A stretch of DNA of 64,000 nucleotides from an uncultured Collinsella sp. (GTDB lineage Bacteria; Actinomycetota; Coriobacteriia; Coriobacteriales; Coriobacteriaceae): assembly GCA_900759335.1 (NCBI GenBank), contig CAAEUX010000088.1, positions 1 to 64,000 of the forward strand, written 5' to 3'. The translations under genes were made by a program, and so were the position numbers. The notes under the pieces were generated by a model that did not search any database, was not told where the DNA came from, and saw only the letters and a program-made list of their open reading frames with translations. Positions 31,974 to 40,314 of this stretch are shown piece by piece (the stretch's first letter is position 1; every line of letters starts with the position of its first letter).

Positions 31974-32357
31974 ATGAGTGACTTGCTCAACCCTGCGAAT
32001 CTCATCGTGCTGGCCGTCATTGCCGTCGGCATGTTTTTTGGACTGCGTCGCATTGCCGCTTCGACACACGGGAAGAGTTGCTGCAGCGATGGTGCGAGCG
32101 GCAAGAAGGCCAAAAAGGTTGTTGTGGTGGATACCGATGCATCGCACTATCCCTATAGCGATGAGCTGCTCATCGGCGGCATGAGCTGTGACGGCTGCGC
32201 TCAGAACGTGGCCAATGCCCTCAATGCGCTGGACGGCGTGTGGGCAACGGTGACGTATGCGGATCACACGGCACGTGTGCGCTCTAAACAGCCGGTTGAT
32301 CGTGGTGTTCTCGAGACGGCCGTGAAAGACGCGGGCTACTACGTCATGACGCTGTAA
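31974..32357 (+). CDS. Membrane-anchored HMA (CopZ-like) metal-binding protein
   Basis: A 127-residue protein. One N-terminal membrane helix (LIVLAVIAVGMFFGLRRI, residues 10-28) and a short GKSCCSDG linker resemble the FeoB-associated cysteine-rich membrane proteins. Residues about 64-127 are a heavy-metal-associated domain with the metal motif GMSCDGC (cysteines 72 and 75). This would hold a copper chaperone at the inner face of the membrane. ATG 31974 follows GAAAGGGGAACGC. The upstream CsoR-like palindrome suggests copper induction. No P-type ATPase is adjacent. Confidence 0.85.
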   Translation: MSDLLNPANLIVLAVIAVGMFFGLRRIAASTHGKSCCSDGASGKKAKKVVVVDTDASHYPYSDELLIGGMSCDGCAQNVANALNALDGVWATVTYADHTARVRSKQPVDRGVLETAVKDAGYYVMTL

Positions 32358-32383
32358 GCGCCGCCCTGGATGCGCTTCCTTGG

Positions 32384-32809
32384 CTAGGCTCGTCCGCGCA
32401 GTTCGATGTCTTGGATGTCGTCGAAGTCGATGGCGATGTCTTTGAGCTTGATGAGCTTGAAGGCGGGGAGTACCTCGTCGAGAATGCCGGTGCGGGAGCG
32501 ATAGCCGTACGTATCGTAATAGGTGACACGAACCAAGTCGCCACGTTTGAGACCCTCGAGCTTTTTAGAAAGTACGAGGGCTTTTTCTTCCGTGAGCTCA
32601 CGTTTTGGCTCGACGGTGATTTCCTGCTTGCGCACGAGTTCGTAGTATCCCGTGAGGGCGGCAAAGGGCATAAACTGTGCGGCGCGGTTGGCGCGCACGG
32701 CACCGTTGGCAGTGAGGTTGGGGTCGGCGACGCGGCGTCTGCCCTCGGGGTCCGCCAGGCGCTCGAAGGCGGTCGGCGGGCGCACGGGCTGTTGTTTGGG
32801 CTTAGGCAC
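32384..32809 (-). CDS. YolD-like protein of the SOS polymerase operon
   Basis: A 141-residue protein of the YolD type, small partners encoded next to Y-family polymerases in Gram-positive bacteria. Recognisable are AAQFMPFAALTGYYELVRKQE and the beta-rich C-terminal part GDLVRVTYYDTYGYRSRTG. I chose GTG 32809, 5 bases behind GGAGG. It overlaps the polymerase stop by 8 bases, so it is translationally coupled to it. Function unknown; a role in controlling the polymerase is inferred. Confidence 0.8.
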   Translation of the reverse strand: MPKPKQQPVRPPTAFERLADPEGRRRVADPNLTANGAVRANRAAQFMPFAALTGYYELVRKQEITVEPKRELTEEKALVLSKKLEGLKRGDLVRVTYYDTYGYRSRTGILDEVLPAFKLIKLKDIAIDFDDIQDIELRGRA

Positions 32810-34307
32810 GGTGTCCTCCAACTTGGTCGTTGCGTTCGCGCGCGGTGGCGCCGGCGGTAAAGCTTAATCCCTTGACGAGCGCGTTCTTGCCGTACTTGCC
32901 CTTCACGGCCAGGACGGCGCGCGCCAGGTCGCGCTCGCGCTCATCGGTCTTAACATCGCTGAACAGGTCGATAGTGGTAAATTCCTCGGGCATGAGGTTG
33001 CCAAATCCCAGGTTGATGCGCTTGACCGGTCGTTTGGGATCGACAGTCTGCGCCCAGAGCTCATCGAAATAGCCCATGATCTTCTTAAACGAATTGGTGC
33101 GCTCGGGCAGCTTGCGCGAGGCGTTGGAGTGCGCAAAGAGCGCGGCATAGCCACCACGCGGCTTGCCGCCGTGTTCGCCCACAAAGATGCCGTCAATCGC
33201 CTGTGCCTCTCGCACCAAACGTCGGCGTTCGTCGTCGCGTTGGACGGGCTTGGGCGCGCGGGGCGCGAGCTCGGGGCCGTCGGTTGCGGCGGGTTCGATG
33301 CTCGACGTGCTCGAACGCAAATGCCCGCATCCGTCTACATATTGTGCTGTGCCGCTGGCGTCGAGGCGGCGTATGTCGGCGCGCTCGCTCGCGTAACCTA
33401 CAAAGAGCGAGATGCTGTTGCACACCACGTGCTTATCGACTAAGTCCAGCACAGCGTTGTCGACCATCTCGCGCAAGACGGTGTAGGCTTGCTCATAGGC
33501 ATAACCCTTCGATAGCACTTGCCCCGTGGTTGTTGAGGTTGCCTGCGGGCGATAGGCCTGAATATCGGCGATAGTTGTCGGCTCGCGCCCAAAGGCGTGG
33601 TCGATAAGATACTCGGCATTGACGCCGAGCTCGTCGTAGAGCAGGTTTTCGTCGAGCGCCGCGACGCCCATCAGATCGTAGACGCCGTATTTTTCGAGTC
33701 GTGCTGCCACGCCGGGCCCAATGCCCCAGATGTCGGTGATGGGGCGATGGGGCCAGATCTCCTTGCGAAAGGTCTCGTCATCGAGTATGCCGATGCGGCT
33801 GGGTACGTGCTTGGCGGTAATGTCGAGTGCCACCTTGGCCTGGAATAGGTTGGGGCCGATGCCAACCGTTGCCGTGATGCCGGTGCGCGCCAGGACCTCG
33901 TCGCGCAACATGCAGGCGAAGCCTTCAGCGTCGGTGTGATAGAGGTCCAGATAGGGCGTCACGTCGATAAAGCATTCGTCGATGGAGTAGACGTGCACGT
34001 CCTGTGGGCTGACGAATTCCAGATAGATACCGTAGATTTGCGCCGACACCTCCATGTAGTGCTGCATGCGCGGTACGGCCTTGATGTAGTCGATACCGTC
34101 GGGAATCTCGAACAGGCGGCAGCGGTTATGGATTCCGAGGTCCTTCATGGCCTGTGTGATGGCGAGGCAGATGGTCGTGCGCCCGCGCGATTCGTCGGCA
34201 ACGACCAGGTTAGTGGTGAGTGGGTCGAGTCCGCGGTCGACGCACTCGACGCTGGCGTAAAACGTCTTAAGGTCGATGCAGATATAGGTGTGACGCTCGT
34301 GCCCCAC
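32802..34307 (-). CDS. Y-family DNA polymerase (UvrX/DinB-like, SOS-type)
   Basis: A 501-residue translesion polymerase. The palm motif is ICIDLKTFYASVECVDRG with the first catalytic aspartate. YSIDECFID carries the Asp-Glu pair, and the helix-hairpin-helix is ITDIWGIGPGVAARLEKYGV. The little-finger domain follows. A region near 330-400, rich in proline and charge, separates it from a C-terminal part. ATG and GTG choices: I use GTG 34307 behind GGGAGGATGC, because the longer frame runs through the LexA boxes and promoter. Operon with the YolD gene. Confidence 0.92.
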   Translation of the reverse strand: MGHERHTYICIDLKTFYASVECVDRGLDPLTTNLVVADESRGRTTICLAITQAMKDLGIHNRCRLFEIPDGIDYIKAVPRMQHYMEVSAQIYGIYLEFVSPQDVHVYSIDECFIDVTPYLDLYHTDAEGFACMLRDEVLARTGITATVGIGPNLFQAKVALDITAKHVPSRIGILDDETFRKEIWPHRPITDIWGIGPGVAARLEKYGVYDLMGVAALDENLLYDELGVNAEYLIDHAFGREPTTIADIQAYRPQATSTTTGQVLSKGYAYEQAYTVLREMVDNAVLDLVDKHVVCNSISLFVGYASERADIRRLDASGTAQYVDGCGHLRSSTSSIEPAATDGPELAPRAPKPVQRDDERRRLVREAQAIDGIFVGEHGGKPRGGYAALFAHSNASRKLPERTNSFKKIMGYFDELWAQTVDPKRPVKRINLGFGNLMPEEFTTIDLFSDVKTDERERDLARAVLAVKGKYGKNALVKGLSFTAGATARERNDQVGGHRA

Positions 34308-34320
34308 GCATCCTCCCATC

Positions 34321-34379
34321 AAACACATGTTCTTATCGAATGCTTGTTCGATAATACCCGCTCGTCCGGACATCGTCAA
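34321..34379 (-). promoter_or_regulatory. SOS promoter with two LexA boxes
   Basis: On the minus strand a -35 TTGACG (plus 34374-34379) and a -10 TATTAT (plus 34351-34356) are exactly 17 bp apart. Directly behind the -10 lies CGAACAAGCATTCG (plus 34337-34350), matching the Gram-positive LexA box CGAAC-N4-GTTCG with one change. A second, weaker box GAACATGTGTTT lies at 34321-34332. Together they place the polymerase/YolD operon in the SOS response. Confidence 0.78.
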
Positions 34380-34380
34380 A

Positions 34381-34415
34381 ACCTGCCAAAAAGGGACTGG
34401 TTTGTTTTGGTAGGT
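34381..34415. repeat. 35-bp palindromic repeat, copy 1
   Basis: ACCTGCCAAAA and TTTTGGTAGGT form an 11-bp stem (one G-U) around AGGGACTGGTTTG. The same sequence, with four differences, occurs in inverse orientation near 35114-35146, so the pair brackets the Fe-ADH-like gene. It lies just upstream of the SOS promoter. Confidence 0.65.
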
Positions 34416-34542
34416 ATGGTCGTGCGGCTGCATCGGGTTTTAACGCAGCTCTAAAGAGTGCGAAACAGCTCGGAAAACCTCGCTTCGTAGCATGAGCCTA
34501 ACGATTGATACCGCCTATGCATACGGAAGGGTTGTGGGAAAG

Positions 34543-35067
34543 ATGGTCAATTATGGGTTTGGTATGCCGACGCGCCTTGTTGCGGATGGAGACGTGGCTC
34601 GCTGGTGCGGACGATTGGTCGCTCACTACGGTGGCACCAAGGCGCTGGTCGTGCTGGGAGGCGACAAGCACACGCGTGATGAGCTCGTTTCGGCGGCACT
34701 CGGCTCGGTTGATCGAGCTCTGCTCGAGCGCGTGCTTTTCCGCTGCGGCTCGGTTGAGGGCGACGGGGGAGACGAGCTGATCGACGAAGCCGTGGCCCTG
34801 GCGACCGACGAAGGCGTGGACTTTGTCCTAGCGATTGGCGATGCCGATACTGCCGGCTTTGCGCGCGAACTCGCGCGTCGCATGGCGGCGCTCGATGCCG
34901 GCGAAGACGGTTTTGTCCCTTATGGATGCATTGTCTCGGAGGGCAAGGTGCCTGCTGTCGTGGGCGCCGGCGAGGTTCCCGTTTTTGCCATCATCGCGCC
35001 CGAACTGCTGGAGGGCATTGGGTCTCCTCTGCGCGAGCTGCTCGGCAGCGTGTGCGCCGCGGCCTAA
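34543..35067 (+). CDS. Short iron-alcohol-dehydrogenase-like protein (N-terminal domain only)
   Basis: A 174-residue protein resembling the nucleotide-binding N-terminal domain of Fe-dependent alcohol dehydrogenases. It starts MVNYGFGMPTRLVADGD and continues ALVVLGGDKHTRDELV and EGVDFVLAIGDADTAGFA. The pyrophosphate motif, normally GGGSxxD, reads IGDADTAG, and the metal-binding C-terminal half is missing; no remnant is seen downstream. It is probably not an active dehydrogenase, and may be a remnant or a repurposed domain. An in-frame ATG at 34492 lacks a binding site. The gene is bracketed by inverted 35-bp repeats. Confidence 0.6.
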   Translation: MVNYGFGMPTRLVADGDVARWCGRLVAHYGGTKALVVLGGDKHTRDELVSAALGSVDRALLERVLFRCGSVEGDGGDELIDEAVALATDEGVDFVLAIGDADTAGFARELARRMAALDAGEDGFVPYGCIVSEGKVPAVVGAGEVPVFAIIAPELLEGIGSPLRELLGSVCAAA

Positions 35068-35113
35068 TATTTGGCATAAAAGGATGGGTTATTTTTGGTT
35101 GGTAAAGCGTTTG

Positions 35114-35146
35114 ACCTGCCAAAATAAACCTGTCCCTTTTTGGTCG
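35114..35146. repeat. 35-bp palindromic repeat, copy 2 (inverted)
   Basis: It carries ACCTGCCAAAATAAACCTG followed by TCCCTTTTTGG. Its reverse complement matches copy 1 at 34381-34415 with few differences. It can itself fold through CCAAAA/TTTTGG. Confidence 0.6.
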
Positions 35147-35267
35147 GTTGCCGTTTGGGGGGCCGATTGGCAACGCTCGCTGATTGTAGTCTTGACCTGC
35201 GCTAGAATAGTGGCATCTGAATGTCCGGGCGCATGGAGGCGTGCGCCCGTATGCTGAGGAGGACTTT

Positions 35268-36962
35268 ATGGCAACTGTTGCCGCACCTATCGATGCTACG
35301 TCGACCGCCGCTTGGAAGGCGCTCGAGGCTCATCAGGAGAAGCTCGAGGCCGAAGGTATCGACCTCAAGGCCTGGTTCGCCGCCGATGCCGAGCGCGTGA
35401 ACAAGCTGAGCTTTGACGCCGGTGACCTGCACTTCGATCTGTCCAAGAACCTTGTGACCGATGAGACCGTCAAGCTGCTGTGCGATCTTGCCCGCGAGGT
35501 GAAGCTCGAGGAGCGCCGCGACGCCATGTTCTCCGGCGAGCACATCAACACCACCGAGGACCGCGCCGTCCTGCACACCGCGCTGCGCCGCCCGGCAAGC
35601 GAGAAGGGCCAGCTCATCGTTGACGGCCAGGATGTCGTCGCCGACGTGCACGAGGTCCTCGACCGCATGTATGCCTTCGCCGAGCGCGTGCGCTCCGGTG
35701 AGTGGAAGGGTGTTACCGGCAAGAAGATCGAGCACCTGGTGTCCATCGGCATCGGTGGCTCCGACCTGGGCCCGGTCATGGCCTACGAGGCCCTGCGTCC
35801 CTACGCCGACGCCGGTATCGACTGCCGCTATATCTCCAACATCGATCCCAACGACCAGGCCGAGAAGCTCCGCGGCCTGGATCCCGAGACCACGCTCGTG
35901 ATCATCGTCTCCAAGACCTTCACCACGCTCGAGACCCTCACCAACGCCCGCGAGGTCAAGACCTGGATGCTCGAGCAGCTCAAGGCTCAGGGCGCCATCG
36001 ATGGCTCCGATGAGCAGAACGCCGAGGCCGTGGCAAAGCACTTTGTCGCCGTTTCCACCGCACTCGAGAAGGTCGAGGCCTTCGGTATCGACCCCGCCAA
36101 CGCCTTCGGTTTCTGGAACTGGGTTGGCGGCCGCTATTCCGTTGACTCCGCCGTGGGCCTGTCGCTGATCGTCGTGCTCGGCCCCGAGCGCTTCCAACAG
36201 TTCCTCGAGGGCTTCCACGCCATCGATGAGTACTTCTGCAACACCCCGCTCGAGAACAACGCCGTCGCGCTGATGGGCCTGCTCAACGTCTGGTACGTCA
36301 ACTTCTTCGGTTCCAAGAGCCACGCCGTACTGCCGTACTGCCAGTACCTGCACCGTTTCCCGGCCTACCTGCAGCAGCTCACCATGGAGTCCAACGGCAA
36401 GCACGTCCGTTGGGACGGCAGCGCCGTGACCTCCGATACCGGTGAGATCTTCTGGGGCGAGCCCGGCACCAACGGCCAGCATGCCTTCTATCAGCTGCTG
36501 CACCAGGGCACTGTGGTGGTTCCGGCCGACTTCATCGCCTTCGCCAATACCGCCAACCCTGCGACCGACAGCGGCCAGGATGTCCACGAGCTGTTCCTGG
36601 GCAACTTCCTGGCCCAGACCAAGGCGCTCGCCTTTGGTAAGACGGCCGATGAGGTTCGTGCCGAGGGCACGCCTGAGCAGATCGTCCCGGCCCGTTGCTT
36701 TGAGGGCAATCGCCCGACGACCTCGATCTTCGGCGACACGCTGACCCCGTTCGCACTCGGCGAGCTCATCGCCCTGTACGAGCACATCACGTTTGTCGAG
36801 GGCACGGTCTGGGGCATCGACTCCTACGACCAGTGGGGCGTCGAGCTGGGCAAGCAGCTTGCCAAGCAGATCACCCCGGCCTTCCACGACGACGCCGCCA
36901 AGGCCGAGCAGGACGCTTCGACCCAGGCGCTCATCGAGTTCTATCGCGCGCATCGCAAGTAG
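35268..36962 (+). CDS. pgi: Glucose-6-phosphate isomerase
   Basis: A 564-residue enzyme interconverting glucose 6-phosphate and fructose 6-phosphate. Signatures are SIGIGGSDLGPVMAYEAL, the SKTFTTLETLTNA phosphate-binding loop, FGFWNWVGGRYSVDSAVGL, GEPGTNGQHAFYQLLHQG with the catalytic histidine, and QWGVELGKQLAKQI with the catalytic lysine at the C terminus. Length and motifs match the long E. coli-type isomerase. ATG 35268 follows GAGGAGGACTTT. Very regular, GC-ending codons suggest high expression. It also connects the fructose 6-phosphate level with the Amadori-type cluster downstream. Confidence 0.98.
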   Translation: MATVAAPIDATSTAAWKALEAHQEKLEAEGIDLKAWFAADAERVNKLSFDAGDLHFDLSKNLVTDETVKLLCDLAREVKLEERRDAMFSGEHINTTEDRAVLHTALRRPASEKGQLIVDGQDVVADVHEVLDRMYAFAERVRSGEWKGVTGKKIEHLVSIGIGGSDLGPVMAYEALRPYADAGIDCRYISNIDPNDQAEKLRGLDPETTLVIIVSKTFTTLETLTNAREVKTWMLEQLKAQGAIDGSDEQNAEAVAKHFVAVSTALEKVEAFGIDPANAFGFWNWVGGRYSVDSAVGLSLIVVLGPERFQQFLEGFHAIDEYFCNTPLENNAVALMGLLNVWYVNFFGSKSHAVLPYCQYLHRFPAYLQQLTMESNGKHVRWDGSAVTSDTGEIFWGEPGTNGQHAFYQLLHQGTVVVPADFIAFANTANPATDSGQDVHELFLGNFLAQTKALAFGKTADEVRAEGTPEQIVPARCFEGNRPTTSIFGDTLTPFALGELIALYEHITFVEGTVWGIDSYDQWGVELGKQLAKQITPAFHDDAAKAEQDASTQALIEFYRAHRK

Positions 36963-36995
36963 TCGCTGCTGTTAACGCATCGCGCCTTATAGTCA

Positions 36996-37033
36996 GGGGC
37001 CCGTATCCTATCGGATGCGGGCCCCTTTGCTTT
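36996..37033 (+). terminator. Terminator of pgi
   Basis: GGGGCCCGTATCC and GGATGCGGGCCCC form a 13-bp stem with a four-base loop, followed by TTTGCTTT. Confidence 0.85.
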
Positions 37034-37103
37034 GCCGTGGTCCCGGGGCGCACGGCCTTTGTGGAACATCGCCGGGGCGCCGCGCGCTGCGAGAACCCTG
37101 CGC

Positions 37104-38408
37104 CTAGATCTCGGCCTCCGCATGGCCTCGCTGCGCCTCGGGCAGCTCCCCGTAGAGCGGATGGTCTTCGAGCCTAAAGCGCTCGACCTGTTCGGGAGCG
37201 TGGCCGCGCACAAAGAGCCATGAGCGATCGATCGGCGTCGCCATGAGCGTGCTGGGCAGTGCGTCGGCGCGGTCGGAAAACACCCGGGCGCTCTCGGGAT
37301 CCTGGAACGCCAGCACCAGATGCGTGTCGCAGTTGCCCATGATGGAGCGTGCGCGTGCCTCGCCATAGAGCGCATCGAGCTGATTGGTCGACTGCAATAG
37401 CAGCGTTGCCCAGATGTTGCGGCTTCGGATAATCGAGAGCACGTTGTCGATCTGAGGGATCTGCAGATTTGCGAAGTCATCGAGCATAAAGCGCACGGGC
37501 ACGGGCAGGCTGCCGTCGTGCTGCCTATCGGCTTCGCGAATGAGGCCCATAAACGCCTGCGTAATAAAGAGGCCGGTCAGCGGATCGAGATTGCGGTCAA
37601 TATCGCTCACGGTTACAAACAGGGCGCAGGGGGTGTGTCCCATGGAAGCGAAGTCCACCTGATGGCGCTCACGATAGAGCTGTGCCGCACCGTCGAATCC
37701 CAGACACATGACCTTTTCGGCAAGGATGCCGACGATGCTCGCGTGCATGCGCTCGGCATTTTGCGTAATGGCGTAGCGCCGCCATAGCGAGAGGGCATAG
37801 CTTTGGGGGTCGGTCGTGACCAGATCGTCAAACAATCGACCCGTGGCACCGTCCTGCAGGTGCTCGATCAGCTTGATGACCGAGCTGATCGTCTGCTCGT
37901 CGGCGGGTAGCTGTTCGGTGACGTAGGCGATAAGACACGACAGCAGGTTTGCCGCCGCATGATCCCAAAAAGGCTGGTTGTTGTCCTCGATGGGGCAGAT
38001 GGCCTTTGCCACCGAGAGGATGTCCTGCTGGTTGGGCCTGCCGTCCGCCTTGCGGCGAATGTGCCTCAGGGGGTTGTAGCCGCAGCGCTCGATGCCGGGC
38101 GCAAGGGCCGGGACGGTGTTGAGGTCGGCGAAGTTGAGACATTGCACGCGGTAACCGTGGGCTGCCAGCACGGGTCCCACTTCGCGACAGAGCGTGCCTT
38201 TGGTGTCGAGCACGATGTAGCTTGCGTTCATTTGCAGCAGGTTGGGCTTGAGGACGTTTCGGGTCTTGCCAGCTCCCGAGGGGCCGATCACAAGTGCATT
38301 GTTGTTGAGTCCCGTTTGGCGGGTGTCGCAGGAAAGCGTTCGATCCTTGGCGAGGATGGTGGACGATGCGGACTCAGATGCGGCGAGGCGGCTGGCGAGG
38401 TTAGACAT
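37104..38408 (-). CDS. VirD4/TraG-like coupling ATPase without membrane domain
   Basis: A 434-residue ATPase of the type IV coupling protein (TraG/VirD4/TraM-recognition) family. Walker A is IGPSGAGKTRNVLKPN (residues 41-56), followed by ASYIVLDTKGTLCREVGPVL. Walker B is VRFMLDDFANLQIPQ, and the sensor region LLLQSTNQLDALYG. Typical VirD4 proteins have two N-terminal membrane helices and are longer; this one starts almost at the ATPase. It overlaps the ClpP-like gene by 8 bases (start behind AAGGAGGTCGCCC). No relaxase or other type IV secretion genes are in the window, so DNA export is uncertain. Confidence 0.86.
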   Translation of the reverse strand: MSNLASRLAASESASSTILAKDRTLSCDTRQTGLNNNALVIGPSGAGKTRNVLKPNLLQMNASYIVLDTKGTLCREVGPVLAAHGYRVQCLNFADLNTVPALAPGIERCGYNPLRHIRRKADGRPNQQDILSVAKAICPIEDNNQPFWDHAAANLLSCLIAYVTEQLPADEQTISSVIKLIEHLQDGATGRLFDDLVTTDPQSYALSLWRRYAITQNAERMHASIVGILAEKVMCLGFDGAAQLYRERHQVDFASMGHTPCALFVTVSDIDRNLDPLTGLFITQAFMGLIREADRQHDGSLPVPVRFMLDDFANLQIPQIDNVLSIIRSRNIWATLLLQSTNQLDALYGEARARSIMGNCDTHLVLAFQDPESARVFSDRADALPSTLMATPIDRSWLFVRGHAPEQVERFRLEDHPLYGELPEAQRGHAEAEI

Positions 38409-39018
38409 GGGCGACCTCCTTGGTGGTCGAGAGGATTTCGTGGGCAAAGCCGAGCTCGACGGCGCGCTCGGCCGAAAGGTAGGTGTCTTTTGCAGTGAGG
38501 GACTGGATGCGCTTGGGCGTGAGGCCGCTGCGGTCCGAGAGGATTTGCGTGAGGGTCTTGCGGGTCTGCATGAGACGCCGGCTGGTTTCCTGCAGCGCAA
38601 GTGCCGAGCCGCCTGCCCCCTGGGGGATCAGCGGGTCGTGAATCATGAGCTCTGCATGGGGCGCCATACGGCGATCGTCGCCGCCCATAAAGATCACAGC
38701 GCCCATGGACGCGGCGAATTCCAGGCAGACGGTGCGGATGGGGCACGATGCGAGGCGCATGGCGTCATAGATCGCAAGACCCGATCGCACGCTTCCGCCG
38801 GCGCTGGCGACAAATATGGTGATGGGGCGGCTGGGGTCGGTGGCATCGAGCAGGCGGATCTGCTGGCATAGGTCGTGGGCCATCGGGGTTTCGATGTTTC
38901 CCATGACGGAGAGCTCGCGACGGGCGAGCATCTCATCGTAAATGCTGGTGAGCGTGATACCTCGGGCGGATTCACGCATGGTGAGGGGGCTGATGATGGG
39001 GGAGTGATTGGTGTCCAT
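38401..39018 (-). CDS. ClpP-like serine protease of the TraG cassette
   Basis: A 205-residue ClpP-fold protease. The catalytic serine lies in LEFAASMGAVIFMGG (S104), the histidine in AELMIHDPL (H127), and the oxyanion and substrate-groove motif in VASAGGSVRSGLAIYDAM. The acid residue cannot be assigned with certainty. It is divergent from housekeeping ClpP and lies in an operon with a TraG-like ATPase, whose gene it overlaps. No ClpX or ClpC gene is present, so the ATPase partner might be the TraG-like protein or a genomic unfoldase; this is speculation. AAAGGAGTCCTC precedes the ATG. Confidence 0.88.
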   Translation of the reverse strand: MDTNHSPIISPLTMRESARGITLTSIYDEMLARRELSVMGNIETPMAHDLCQQIRLLDATDPSRPITIFVASAGGSVRSGLAIYDAMRLASCPIRTVCLEFAASMGAVIFMGGDDRRMAPHAELMIHDPLIPQGAGGSALALQETSRRLMQTRKTLTQILSDRSGLTPKRIQSLTAKDTYLSAERAVELGFAHEILSTTKEVAHV

Positions 39019-39081
39019 GAGGACTCCTTTCTGTTGGTTGTGTTGTGGAATAGGATTGTTGCCCGCGGAGGGGCTGGCGGG

Positions 39082-39972
39082 CTACAGGGTTCGTCCGAGC
39101 CTGAGATCGAGCTCGGTTGTGGGGCAGGCTGCCTGTTCGTGCGGCTCGCAAGCGCCAAGGGCTCCAAAGCGATGGAGCGTTGCGACGGGCGTGGTGTAGG
39201 CGAGCCGCAGCTGATGCTCGACAGGGGCACATCCGTCATTTTTGTAATGAGCCGCGTAGTACTGCGCGATGCTGGCGCTCATCTCACTGCCATTGCGATG
39301 GCGCTCAAACTGGCGTCTGCAGGTCTCGATGATCTTTGCTACCGACTTGGGTGCCGTCGCGGGAACAAGGGCGAGATAGCCCTCAAATAGCTCGTTGATG
39401 CTCAGGAGGCACAGTAGGTCGATCAGCGTCCTTATGGCTGCTCCCTCGGCGGAAAAGTGCGCGGTCATGCGGTTATATCGGTTGCGGTCGACGATGGCCG
39501 CATGGGGTCTTGGAGTTTTCTGCCCCGTGGTCCCGGGCTTTTGCCGCGCCTGTGTATTGAGCTCGACGTTGCAGCGCTTGAGGCCGTCCAACGGAAGGAA
39601 CAGTGCGGTGCGCAGGGTGTTCCGCTTGCTTTCGAGTTCATGACGCTCGTCGGGTTCCCATTCGAGCTTGAGTTTCGTGTCGAGCGCCGTAAGCATATGG
39701 GCTAGGCAGCCTACGGTAAGAACGTACGAATCGTTGTCGCGTTTTGGGGCATAGGGGTCTGTCAGCTTGCGAATGTCGGGGTCGCCCATGATCTTTGTGC
39801 AGCGCTTCAGCAGTTGAGGGTGGTCGGCCAAGATCGTCGCGAGCGGTAGCGACGCGTAGTTTTTGATGGTCGCGGCGGCAAAGGCGGCGTCATATTCGTT
39901 TGCATATGCTCGCTCAATGCGGGCATCCAGAATGCTTTTCTTATCGCCGTCTTCAGCGTGGTGGTTTGTCAT
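39082..39972 (-). CDS. Unknown protein, first gene of the ClpP/TraG cassette
   Basis: A 296-residue protein of no family I recognise. It is mostly alpha-helical and charged (IERAYANEYDAAFAAATIKNYA, KLKLEWEPDERHELESKRNTL), with three cysteines spread along the chain and a hydrophobic helix LIDLLCLLSINELFEGYLAL near 200. No signal peptide or motif of catalysis is seen. ATG 39972 follows TTGGAGAAGCT. It precedes the ClpP-like gene by 63 bases and shares its promoter, so the three genes probably act together. Confidence 0.7.
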   Translation of the reverse strand: MTNHHAEDGDKKSILDARIERAYANEYDAAFAAATIKNYASLPLATILADHPQLLKRCTKIMGDPDIRKLTDPYAPKRDNDSYVLTVGCLAHMLTALDTKLKLEWEPDERHELESKRNTLRTALFLPLDGLKRCNVELNTQARQKPGTTGQKTPRPHAAIVDRNRYNRMTAHFSAEGAAIRTLIDLLCLLSINELFEGYLALVPATAPKSVAKIIETCRRQFERHRNGSEMSASIAQYYAAHYKNDGCAPVEHQLRLAYTTPVATLHRFGALGACEPHEQAACPTTELDLRLGRTL

Positions 39973-40314
39973 AGCTTCTCCAATCGGTTGATGTTCGTGC
40001 TGTTTGTTGATGTGTTGGTTGTCGTGAGTGATGTGCTTGCCGTGGGTGATGTGCTGACGTTGGGGTGCTATGCGGTTTTCAATGAGCCCGTGAGGCAGTT
40101 GCTGCAGGGGCGGGATGGAACGGCCCATGCAAGGCGGAAGGCATCGTGCTCAAAATCGAGACAGCAATGCCCTGGGTGCCTCACATGTGGCAGTTACCTC
40201 ATTAAGTTGTCATTGCGTTTGGGGTTGTACTTTGCCGATCTTCCTTCTCTTACACGCTAAAACTCAAACTTCATATGCTCGATCTACTTAAAACCGCAAC
40301 GGCGGTCTTTTATC
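39973..40314 (-). other. Long transcribed leader of the ClpP/TraG cassette
   Basis: About 340 nt lie between the predicted transcription start and the first gene. The 5' end carries ACCGCCGTTGCGGT, a small hairpin. Near 40078-40200 segments GCTCATTGAAAACC, CTGCAGCAACTGCCTCACGG and GAGGTAACTGCCAC-ATGTGAGGC could pair partly. The last 90 nt are rich in A and C (repeated ACAACCAACACATCAAC-like words). No gene with a ribosome binding site is seen on either strand. It could be a regulatory leader or a separate small RNA. Confidence 0.4.

Noticed and set aside
35202..36953. Long minus-strand open frame opposite pgi
   Set aside because: Same codon-shadow effect as opposite nrdD. No start signal and no recognisable motif.
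39973..40314. tRNA, tmRNA or 6S RNA behind the stable-RNA-type promoter
   Set aside because: No cloverleaf, CCA end or known signature could be recognised, so it is listed only as a leader of unknown function.
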